A DNA stretch of 41,941 bases from Acidovorax benzenivorans (GTDB lineage: Bacteria; Pseudomonadota; Gammaproteobacteria; Burkholderiales; Burkholderiaceae_C), in the NCBI RefSeq assembly GCF_028680575.1, contig NZ_JAPCKI010000025.1, positions 1 through 41,941 of the forward strand. The letters are read 5' to 3'. The stretch's first letter is position 1, and every line of letters starts with the position of its first letter. The notes beneath the pieces were generated by a model. The model had not been told where the DNA came from. It made no database searches and saw only the letters and a program-made list of their open reading frames with translations. Shown here one piece after another: positions 14,610 through 23,000 of this stretch. The position numbers and the translations under genes were made by a program.

Positions 14610-15347
14610 CTAGCGATGTTCAGCCCGGCGCAGCGCGGCCGTGAGGGCCGAGGGCGAGCGGTACCCGGTGCGCCGCGCCACCTCGGCCACGGCCATGCCG
14701 GTGCCCCGCAGCAGTCGGGCTTGCGCCAGGCGCTGGCTGCGTAGCCAGGCCATGGCGCTCAGGCCCTGGTCCTCGCGGCAGCGGGCGGCAAACTGGCTGG
14801 GGCTCAGGTGCACCTGCGCCCCCAGGTCGGCCACGGTGAGTTCGCGGTGCCACTGTTGTGCAGCCCATTGCTGCAGAGCAGTCCAATCGATGGCGCGTTG
14901 GCGTGCGTAGCGGGGCAAGGGTGCGTGTGGAGCTGAGTCAGCCAGCCACGCCTCCAGCAGCAGGGCCGGGCCATGAGTCTGGGCCAAAGGAAGGCCCTGT
15001 TGCAGCGCGCTGGCCAGGTAGTGCGCCAGGGGGCGGGTGTCGGCGGGCAGCGTGGTGGTGCGGAGTGGGCTGGAGCACAGGGCCCAACCGGGGTGGGCGC
15101 TGTCGAGCACCAGGCACAGGCTGCCTCCGGCGGACTCGAAATCGTGCCGATCCCCCGGGGAGATGACATAGCCTCCCCCGGTCGCTACCCGCACGCCGCG
15201 CCCTTCCACTTCCAGTTCCAGGGCCCCCGACAGGCCGAACAGGATTTGGAAGTGGTCGTGACTGTGGCTGCCAGGGGCGGTACCGTAGCGTCGCAGGGAG
15301 AGTTGGTCTGGGGTGTCCATGGGGGCAGACGCAGCCGCAGCTGCCAT
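14610..15347 (-). CDS. AraC family transcriptional regulator
   Basis: This 245-aa protein has an N-terminal cupin-like sensor domain (SHSHDHFQILFGLSGALELE, then GGYVISPGDRHDFESAGG) and a C-terminal double helix-turn-helix DNA-binding domain. The latter contains LTVADLGAQVHLSPSQFAAR and the second helix-turn-helix around GMAVAEVARRTGYRSPSALT. The start may instead be the Met at residue 10 (MDTPDQLSLRR). It is followed by the EamA exporter gene, its likely target, and is divergent from the type I secretion genes, with 67 bp between starts that contain a dyad. Confidence 0.9.
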   Translation of the reverse strand: MAAAAASAPMDTPDQLSLRRYGTAPGSHSHDHFQILFGLSGALELEVEGRGVRVATGGGYVISPGDRHDFESAGGSLCLVLDSAHPGWALCSSPLRTTTLPADTRPLAHYLASALQQGLPLAQTHGPALLLEAWLADSAPHAPLPRYARQRAIDWTALQQWAAQQWHRELTVADLGAQVHLSPSQFAARCREDQGLSAMAWLRSQRLAQARLLRGTGMAVAEVARRTGYRSPSALTAALRRAEHR

Positions 15348-15360
15348 TTAGTGCTTCGTG

Positions 15361-15393
15361 GTTTGAATTTATGTTGCTAGAGTGAATTTAAAC
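15361..15393. promoter_or_regulatory. Dyad between the AraC gene and the secretion operon
   Basis: GTTTGAATTTA (15361-15371) and TGAATTTAAAC (15383-15393) form an inverted repeat with two mismatches and 11 bases between. It is an AT-rich island in GC-rich DNA, lying in the only gap between the divergent AraC gene and the LapB-like gene and just upstream of that gene's Shine-Dalgarno. It could be an operator or part of a promoter; the -10 and -35 elements are not clear. Confidence 0.4.
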
Positions 15394-15414
15394 ATTGAGC
15401 AACAAGGAATTCAT

Positions 15415-17580
15415 ATGGTTTCAAATGCAGGTGTGACGGCGCCTGCAGAGCAGCTTGCAGGGAGCAGTCCCGACGAGTTATTGTGGTGCTTGCTTATCGT
15501 CGCCAAGGCGCATGGGCTGCCGTCCACTCCCGAGGCGGTAATGGCAGGTCTGCCCGCAGACCGGCACCGGCTAACGCCCAGCCTGTTTGCACGTGCTGCG
15601 CGCCGTGTGCACATGAGCAGTCGGTTGGTACGAGAGCCCCTGGTGCGGGTCAAGGATGTGCTGCTCCCTGCGATTTTGCTGTTGCAGGGGGAGCGCGCGT
15701 GCGTGCTGCTGGGCTGGAGTGAAGGGCGCGGCGAGGCGCTAGTCGTGCTGCCTGAGCTGGGAGATGCTCCCATCCAGGTTTCGCGTGCCGCGTTGGAAGC
15801 GGACTACCTGGGGACCACGGTGTATGTGCGCCCGTCCCAGCGCTTTGATGCGCGCGCGCCGCAGGTGAAAGCTGGGCGGCATGGGCACTGGTTCTGGTCG
15901 GTGCTGGCAGAAAACCACGGCCTGTACCGCGACGTGCTGCTGGCCGCGCTGCTGGCCAACTTGTTCGCCCTGGGCATGCCCATTTTCACGATGAATGTGT
16001 ACGACCGCGTGGTGCCCAACAACGCGGTGGACACCCTATGGGTGCTGGCGCTGGGGCTGTCCATCATGCTGGTGGGCGACCTGGTGCTGCGCACCTTGCG
16101 GGGGCGGTTTGTGGATCTGGCCAGCAGCCGTGCGGATGTGAAGCTGTCGACGCACATCATGGAAAAGGTGCTGGGTACGCGCATGGAGCACCGGCCTGCA
16201 TCGGCAGGGTCGTTCGCGTCGAACTTGCGGTCTTTTGAATCGGTGCGGGACTTCATCAGCTCGGCCTCGGTGGTGGCGTTCATCGATCTGCCCTTCGCGT
16301 TGATCTTTGTGGGGGTGATTGGCTGGATTTCCTGGCCCATGCTGATTCCGCTGCTCATCGGGGCGTTGGTGATGCTGCTGTATGCCTTGGCGGTTCAGGG
16401 GCGCATGCATGAGCTGTCCGAGACCACCTACCGCGCGGGCGCACAGCGCAACGCCACTTTGGTCGAGGCGCTGGTCGGTTTCGAAACCGTGAAAGCCCTG
16501 GGCGCCGAGGCGTCGCTGCAGCGCAAGTGGGAGCGCAGCACGGCCCTGCTGGCTCGAGTGGGCGTGCAGCTGCGCCTGCTCTCTGCGACGGCCAGCAACA
16601 GCTCGGCTTTTTTGCAGCAGCTCATCAATCTGGTGATCGTGATTTTGGGCGTGTACATGATTGGCGAGCGCCAGCTCACCATGGGGGGACTGATCGCCTG
16701 CACCATGCTGGCCTCCCGCGCCATGGCGCCGGTGGGGCAGGTGGCGGGGCTGCTGGTGCAGTACCACACCGCGTCCACTGCGCTGACCTCGCTCAATGAA
16801 ATGATGAAGCGTGAGGTGGACCGACCCGAAGGTGTCAGCTTCATCAGCCGGGGACGGCTCCAGGGGGGCATCGAATTCCGCGATGTGAGCTTTACATACC
16901 CGGGCCAGCAGGCGGCATCTCTGCGCAATGTGACGCTGAACATCAAACCCGGAGAGCGCGTTGCCATTCTGGGGCGCATCGGCTCGGGCAAGACCACGTT
17001 GCAGAAATTGATTCTGGGGTTGTACCGACCCTCGTCGGGTGCCGTGCTCATCGACGGGATTGACCTGCGCCAGCTGGACCCCGCCGAGCTGCGGCGGCAG
17101 ATGGGGTATGTGCAGCAGGATGTGATGCTGTTCTATGGCTCGCTGCGTGACAACATCACGTTGGGGGCGCCGCTGGTGGATGACGAGTCGGTGGTCCGGG
17201 CCGCCGAGATCGGCGGCATCCTGCCCCTCATCAATGCCCACCCGCAGGGATTCGACATGCTGGTGGGGGAGCGGGGGGAGTCGCTGTCCGGGGGGCAGCG
17301 CCAGGGGGTCTCGATTGCCCGGGCCGTGATCAACGATCCTGCCGTGCTGCTGCTGGATGAGCCCACCTCGTCCATGGATCATTCGAGCGAAGAAGACATC
17401 AAGCGCCGCCTGGCGGATTTTTCCAAGGGCCGCACGATGGTGCTCATCAGCCACCGGACCTCGCTGCTGGAGCTGGTGGACCGCATCATCGTGATGGACG
17501 CTGGCCGTGTGGTGGCCGACGGGCCCAAGGAGCAGGTGGTGCAGGCCTTGCGGCAGGGGCGCATCGGGAAGGCGGTGTGA
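15415..17580 (+). CDS. lapB: Type I secretion ABC transporter, LapB-like
   Basis: This 721-aa protein is the inner membrane ATPase of a type I secretion system. It has an N-terminal C39-like domain (about residues 15-140) without the catalytic QxxxDCG motif, so it should bind rather than cut substrate. A six-helix membrane domain spans about 160-430, with FTMNVYDRVVPNNAVDTLWV and the ENHGLYRDV entry. The nucleotide-binding domain has Walker A GRIGSGKTT near residue 520, signature LSGGQRQG near 624 and Walker B VLLLDEPTSS near 645. I start at the ATG with AAGGA six bases upstream; the GTG at 15382 has no such site. The end abuts the adaptor gene. Confidence 0.94.
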   Translation: MVSNAGVTAPAEQLAGSSPDELLWCLLIVAKAHGLPSTPEAVMAGLPADRHRLTPSLFARAARRVHMSSRLVREPLVRVKDVLLPAILLLQGERACVLLGWSEGRGEALVVLPELGDAPIQVSRAALEADYLGTTVYVRPSQRFDARAPQVKAGRHGHWFWSVLAENHGLYRDVLLAALLANLFALGMPIFTMNVYDRVVPNNAVDTLWVLALGLSIMLVGDLVLRTLRGRFVDLASSRADVKLSTHIMEKVLGTRMEHRPASAGSFASNLRSFESVRDFISSASVVAFIDLPFALIFVGVIGWISWPMLIPLLIGALVMLLYALAVQGRMHELSETTYRAGAQRNATLVEALVGFETVKALGAEASLQRKWERSTALLARVGVQLRLLSATASNSSAFLQQLINLVIVILGVYMIGERQLTMGGLIACTMLASRAMAPVGQVAGLLVQYHTASTALTSLNEMMKREVDRPEGVSFISRGRLQGGIEFRDVSFTYPGQQAASLRNVTLNIKPGERVAILGRIGSGKTTLQKLILGLYRPSSGAVLIDGIDLRQLDPAELRRQMGYVQQDVMLFYGSLRDNITLGAPLVDDESVVRAAEIGGILPLINAHPQGFDMLVGERGESLSGGQRQGVSIARAVINDPAVLLLDEPTSSMDHSSEEDIKRRLADFSKGRTMVLISHRTSLLELVDRIIVMDAGRVVADGPKEQVVQALRQGRIGKAV

Positions 17581-17581
17581 C

Positions 17582-18997
17582 ATGGCCGAACTCAACGAGA
17601 AAGCCTTCCACCAGATCGGGCGCGTCGTCAAGACGGGTGGGGGAGCGAGCGACTCCATCTTCGGCCGCATGGTCAAGCGGCTCACGCCTGCAGGGCCTGC
17701 CGAATCGTTGGACTGGGCGGACGATGCAGACTGGGCACGCTTGCAGCAGGAACCCCTACGCGCCCGTGCGCTGCTACGCCTAGCGGTTCTCTTTCTGCTG
17801 CTGCTGGTGCTTTGGGCGGCATATGCCGAGCTGGACGAAGTGACACGGGGCGACGGTAAGGTGGTGCCTACCAGTCAGGTGCAGGTGATCCAGAGTGTGG
17901 ACGGAGGTATTGTGGAAGAGTTGCCGGTGCGTGAAGGGCAGGTCGTGGAAGCCGGCCAGTTGCTGCTGCGTGTGGATTCCACCCGGTTCATGTCCACCAT
18001 GCTCGAAAGCAAGGCCAGCTTGCTGGCCCTGCAGGCCAAGGCCTTGCGCCTGCAGGCCCTGACCCAAGGGGGAAGTTTTATCCCCCCGCCAGAGCTGTTG
18101 CGCGATGCTCCGGACATCGTGGCGCAGGAGATGCGCTTGTACCGCTCACGGCGCGACGAGATCAGCGCGCAGGTGTTCATTTCGCAGAACCAGCTGATGC
18201 AGCGACAGCAGGAACTCAACGAGGTACGTGCGCGCAGGGAGCAGGCCGAAAGGGGGCTGGAGCTGATATTGAAAGAACTCAATGCCACCAAGCCGATGGT
18301 GGCAACGGGCGCCGTTTCTGAGGTGGAAGTGCTGAGGCTTGATCGCGAGGTGGCTCGGCTGCGAGGTGATAGCGAACAGGCGAATGCGCAGATTTCGAGG
18401 GTTCAGGCGGCTATCCAGGAGGCCTCTAGGCGCATCGAGGAGGTGCAGCTCACGGCGCGCAACCAGATGAGCGCCGAGCTGTCGGAGACCATGAGCAAGC
18501 TCTCCAGCATGTCGGAGGGTGGGCGCGCGCTGGCCGACAAGGTCAAGCACGCCGACATCCGCTCGCCCGTGCGTGGCACGGTCAAGCGCCTTTTGGTCAA
18601 CACCGTGGGCGGGGTGGTGCAGCCGGGCAAGGAGGTGGTGGAAATCGTGCCTTCGGATGACGCGTTGATCCTGGAGGCTCAGGTGAGCCCTCGCGATATC
18701 GCCTTTTTGCACCCAGGCCAGGAGGCCGTGGTTAAGTTCACGGCCTACGACTTCTCCATCTATGGGGGGCTGGTGGCTGATGTGGTGAATATCAGTGCCG
18801 ATTCGGTGGTCGATGAAAAGGGTAATGCCAACTATCTGGTGCGAGTGCGCACGCGCAAGGCCAGTCTGGGGCCGAATCTGCCCATCATTCCCGGGATGGT
18901 GGCGCAGGTGGACATCCTCACAGGCAAGAAGACCGTGCTGGCCTATCTTCTCAAGCCTGTGCTTCGTGCCAAGGCCAACGCCTTGTCGGAGAGGTGA
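17582..18997 (+). CDS. lapC: Type I secretion membrane fusion protein, HlyD/LapC-like
   Basis: This 471-aa adaptor has a cytoplasmic tail of about 60 residues, one transmembrane helix (about 63-82, LLRLAVLFLLLLVLWAAYAE) and a periplasmic part. The latter starts with a biotinyl-lipoyl half motif (VDGGIVEELPVREGQVVEAG), continues with long coiled coils (about 145-330), then the second half motif IRSPVRGTVKRLLVNTVGG and a beta-barrel domain. It links the ABC transporter to the TolC-like channel. It starts one base after the LapB-like stop codon, and a downstream regulator gene follows at once. Confidence 0.94.
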   Translation: MAELNEKAFHQIGRVVKTGGGASDSIFGRMVKRLTPAGPAESLDWADDADWARLQQEPLRARALLRLAVLFLLLLVLWAAYAELDEVTRGDGKVVPTSQVQVIQSVDGGIVEELPVREGQVVEAGQLLLRVDSTRFMSTMLESKASLLALQAKALRLQALTQGGSFIPPPELLRDAPDIVAQEMRLYRSRRDEISAQVFISQNQLMQRQQELNEVRARREQAERGLELILKELNATKPMVATGAVSEVEVLRLDREVARLRGDSEQANAQISRVQAAIQEASRRIEEVQLTARNQMSAELSETMSKLSSMSEGGRALADKVKHADIRSPVRGTVKRLLVNTVGGVVQPGKEVVEIVPSDDALILEAQVSPRDIAFLHPGQEAVVKFTAYDFSIYGGLVADVVNISADSVVDEKGNANYLVRVRTRKASLGPNLPIIPGMVAQVDILTGKKTVLAYLLKPVLRAKANALSER

Positions 18998-19002
18998 AAT
19001 CC

Positions 19003-19647
19003 ATGCACCACTACTTGGCCAGCGACACCGTACAGCCGTCGGACCGTTGGTGCACGGCCTTCCCTTTTGGGAATTGTTTTGGCAGAGCCGATAGGCCTGC
19101 GCTGATGGAGGCTTTGCGGAAGACTGATGATGCGCCGACCATAGCGTGGTTGAGCACGGAGTATGCCGATTGGCCAGAGCTGCTGCGGACCGTTCTTGCA
19201 CAAGCACCCGCCACCCGCGTGGTAGTGGTGTCCGGCGTGCCTGATGACCGCGAGGGCTTGCGTGCCATCAATGAGGGCGCGAGGGCGTATTGTCACCTTT
19301 TTGCCGTCCCTGAAATGCTGAAGGAGGTAGCTGTGGTGGTCCAGCATGGTGGTCTGTGGGTGGGGCCGACGCTGGTGGCGCGGCTGGCGGCCGCCACCTG
19401 GAGCCTGACGGCCTCGCAGGCCTCGCTGCCGTGTCAAGAAGATCTGCAGCGGTTACTTTCCTCGCGCGAACTGGAGGTGGCCCAGGCTGTCGCTCGCGGA
19501 CTCTCGAACAGGGAAATTGCAGAGAAACTCTTTATTTCAGAGCGGACGGTAAAGGCCCATCTCGGCGCCACCTTTGAAAAGCTCCATGTGCGTGACCGCG
19601 TACAACTGGTGCTACGCCTCAACCAAGGGTCCAATGGTCATGTCTGA
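19003..19647 (+). CDS. LuxR family regulator with a degenerate receiver domain
   Basis: This 214-aa protein has a C-terminal LuxR helix-turn-helix: LSSRELEVAQAVARGLSNRE then IAEKLFISERTVKAHLG (about residues 152-187). Residues 44-130 resemble a response-regulator receiver (TRVVVVSGVPDDREGLRAIN followed by EGARAYCH), but where the phosphorylated Asp should end strand 3 the sequence is TIAWLSTEY, and the conserved Lys is absent. It is probably not controlled by ordinary phosphorylation. The ATG at 19003 has AGGTG six bases upstream; a GTG at 18994 overlapping the adaptor stop is possible. It may control this secretion locus; that is inference from position. Confidence 0.86.
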   Translation: MHHYLASDTVQPSDRWCTAFPFGNCFGRADRPALMEALRKTDDAPTIAWLSTEYADWPELLRTVLAQAPATRVVVVSGVPDDREGLRAINEGARAYCHLFAVPEMLKEVAVVVQHGGLWVGPTLVARLAAATWSLTASQASLPCQEDLQRLLSSRELEVAQAVARGLSNREIAEKLFISERTVKAHLGATFEKLHVRDRVQLVLRLNQGSNGHV

Positions 19648-19858
19648 CAAGAACATTCATCCTTTGAGTTCCTCAGATGCGGGGCTGGCCCGGGTCACGG
19701 AGGACCTGATCGAATTGCTGATCGCACGGGGTGTCATCCGTTTCACGGACCTGCCGCTGGCTGCGCAGAACAAGTTGCTGGAGCGCAAGGAGACCCGTGC
19801 GCGGCTTAGTAATAGTCTGGATCTATTGGGCGACGACTCGGGTAACGAAACGATTTGA
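19634..19858 (+). CDS. Small conserved protein of the type mislabelled tryptophan synthase beta-like
   Basis: This 74-aa acidic and basic helical protein contains LARVTEDLIELLIARGVIRF and TDLPLAAQNKLLERKETRAR. From memory this matches the C-terminal part of short Pseudomonas proteins named tryptophan synthase subunit beta-like, of unknown function and unrelated to that enzyme (no PLP site). The start overlaps the LuxR gene by 14 bp, with AAGGG four bases upstream of ATG 19634; ATG 19640 is an alternative. Its place between the regulator and the adhesin gene suggests a role in adhesin expression or export, but nothing proves it. Confidence 0.75.
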   Translation: MVMSDKNIHPLSSSDAGLARVTEDLIELLIARGVIRFTDLPLAAQNKLLERKETRARLSNSLDLLGDDSGNETI

Positions 19859-20000
19859 GCGTCCAGGGGGGCGATCCTCAAAAGTGGACCTAAGTCCAAT
19901 GGTGATCCACAGGCTCTGACGGTAGCCTTCACAGCTATCAGTCAACTGCCGTTCTTCTGGACGAAAAGCCCAGAAGTATCTGGTTCCTTGGAGCATGCTT

Positions 20001-23000
20001 ATGTCTCAAATCGCTACCGTCGTAGCTGTGTCTGGTACAGCATTTGCGGTCGATGCCAATGGCAATCGTCGTGCCCTCAAAGCGGGGGACATTCTGCAAA
20101 AAGGGGAGGTTGTCCAGACCCCTGTGGACTCCAGGGTGGAGCTGCTGATGGACGACGGCAAGTTGCTGGCCGTGGCGCCTGAGCGGAGCATCAAGCTCGA
20201 CGAGAGTGTCACGCAGACGGCGGAGCGCCCTACGGCGCAGGACGCCAGCGTGGCCCAGGGCACCATTGATACTGTGATCCAAGCGCTGCAGCGTGGCGGT
20301 GACCTGAACGAGCAACTGGAAGCCACGGCGGCGGGTCTCGGTGGTGGCGGTGGCGAAGGAGAGGGCAGCAGCTTTGTGCAGCTGCTGCGCATCTTCGAAG
20401 GGGTGGATCCCCTGGCCTACCTCTACAGCTTCACGCCCCAGTCGGCGCCGGACATCGATGTCAACCCCCTGGCTGTGCTGGCACTGGGTACGCCTCCTGC
20501 ACCTGCGCCGGCACCCATCGCACCGCCTCCTGCGCCTCTACCGCCCGCACCGCCACCGGCCCCGAACCCCCCCGTGCCTGCGCCGCCACCGCCTGCGCCG
20601 CCCCCACCCGGCCTCCCTCCCGTCTCGCCTCCTCCCCCTCCGCCCGATCCGGTGCGGGTGAGCCTTAGCATCACACTCGAAGAAGAGTCCGTCCCTTCTG
20701 GTCGCGAGAGTCGTAGTGTGAACGGGGTGATTGGCAACGACGAGGACGAGAGCCTATATAGCTACCAGCAAGGCACGTTTGACTTGGGTGGTGGCAGCAT
20801 CTTCTCCATCAGCGTGCCGGGTTTTGCCCCTGTGCCTGTCACCACAGTAGGCGTGACCATCTATTTCAATGCGCAGGGAGAGCCCATTCCCCAGGGCGAC
20901 CCTACGCCCCCGGCGGTCCTGCTGGTCATCACCTCTAGCGGTAGCTACACACTGACCGTGGTTGGTCCGCTGCAACATGCACCAGGCGGCGGTGAGAACT
21001 TCCTGGCTCTGCCCACGGTAACCATCAATGGCGTCACGGGCGAGGGTGGCGCATTCACGGCCGAGGTGGGCATGTCCGTGCAGGATGACATCCCTGTGAT
21101 CGACTCCAGCACCGAAGGCATCCCGACGCTCATGACCTCGGACCGTGGCGTGAATCAGGCCTCCAACACCGGTTCCGAGGGGACGGAAAATGATCCCCAA
21201 GGGCCCGACGCGGACACCGACAGCAACACCTTCAACGGCACGGCGTTTGTCGTGTCGTTTGGCGCCGATGGCCCCAAGCTGCGCCCTGGCAGCGGTGGGG
21301 ATGAGGGCCAGAGCGATAAGACGCCCGACGGCTACGCGTTTTCCTTCCAGATTGGTAATGGTGGCGCAACGGGGCTGTATGCCACCGGCACCAACACCGA
21401 GATCGTGCTGAGTGCCACCGGCAACCCTGGTGAAGTGGTGGGCCGTGACGGCAGCGGCAACGTAGTCCTTACGCTGCAGATGGATCCGCAGACGGGCGCT
21501 GTGGTCATGACCCAGACGGGCGCCATTCGCCACACTGCGCCCGACGACGAGGACGGTGGCCTGGACGAGCTGCAGGCCCTGGGCAAGGGCGTGCTTTCCG
21601 TGGTGTTGGCTGCTACGGACAACGACGACGACACGGTCATGGCCGAACTGGACCTGGGAGGGCGTCTGCTGTTTGGCGACGACGAGCCCGTTTACCGACA
21701 TGGCGATGACGAGGAAGAGTGGTCCGAGGAGGGCGACGGAACACAGTACCTGCGCCCAGGGCTGGAGCCCAGCCTGGCGCTGGAGGCCGAGGAAGAATCC
21801 GTGCGCGTCGATGGCCACAAGATTGGCAATGACGAGAACGACCTGCCTCTGACCTCCACAGCCAATGGCGGTCTCACCCAGATCAACGGTGCCATCGACT
21901 GGGGGGCTGATGGTTTTGGCCAGCTTACCGGCGTGCGTGTGGGTAGTGGAGAAGGTGCCAGCGTGGTTCCTGTTGGCCAGACCGTCTGGTTCGGTGCCGA
22001 TGGCTCCGTGATGCCTGCAGGCCCCGGGGGTGCCCGGCCCGATGGGGCCGCCGCCAGCTTGCTGGTGGAGGCTTCCGGCAACTACACCCTGACCGTGCTG
22101 ACCACCATGAACCATGCGGCTGGTGGCGAAGTGGTGCAAGGTGAGGATTGGCTGAATCTTGAAACCGTGCGCTTGATAGGTGAAGATGCAGACGGCGATT
22201 CCATCACCGTGGCCCTGGAGACCCGGGTTCAGGACGATGTCCCGTTACATGTGAAGGTGCTGGGCGTCCCGGTGCCACTGGTTGCGCTGCTTGAAGAAGA
22301 GTCTGCATCGGACGGCGATGGTGGTGTGATTGGCAACAACGAATCGCTGGATTGGCTGGGCCTGCTGCCGCTGGGCTCGTTGAATGCATCTACGGGCCAC
22401 GAGTCCATGACGGGCGTCGTGCGCTGGGGGGCCGATCAGTTTGGCGGCGTGGAGGCCGTGCGCGTTGCCGGGCAGGAATATGCGGTGGGCAGCGCGGTGG
22501 CCACGGTGTACCTGGATCGCAATGGCCAGCCCATTGCCGAAGGCGATACCAGCACCCCCCGCTCGGTGATGTTGGAGATCAACGGCGAAAGTGGCGGATA
22601 TCGCCTCACCGTTGTCGGTCCGCTGGACCATGAAGCGGGCGGTGGTGAGAACCTGATGCTATTGCCCACGGTCACCTTTGTGGGGGTGGATGGCGATGGT
22701 GACCAAATTGGCGTGAACCTTTACGCCAAGATCCAGGATGACGTTCCCGAGCACGACAAGGTGGATGGCAAGGTCGTCAAGCTCAGTGCATTGGTCGAGG
22801 AAGAGTCGGTGCCGGTGTCGGGCGGCGGCACACTGGGCAACAACGAAACAGAGAGCCCCGACCTGAGCTATGTGAAGTCGGATTCCACCGGCTTCCAGGG
22901 TGCGGTCGAGTGGGGCGCTGACCAGTTCGGCGGCCTCACGAGCGTCAAGGTGAAGAACGGGATCTTCGAAAACAGCTACAGCCCCTCGGGCGGCGTGGTG

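Noticed and set aside
19634..19858. Tryptophan synthase beta function for the small protein
   Set aside because: At 74 residues it has no PLP-binding lysine or enzyme fold; the name would be an annotation artefact.
19955..19975. A short hairpin TTCTGG/CCAGAA before the adhesin start
   Set aside because: Only a 6-bp stem with a 9-base loop and no T-run or promoter context; likely chance.
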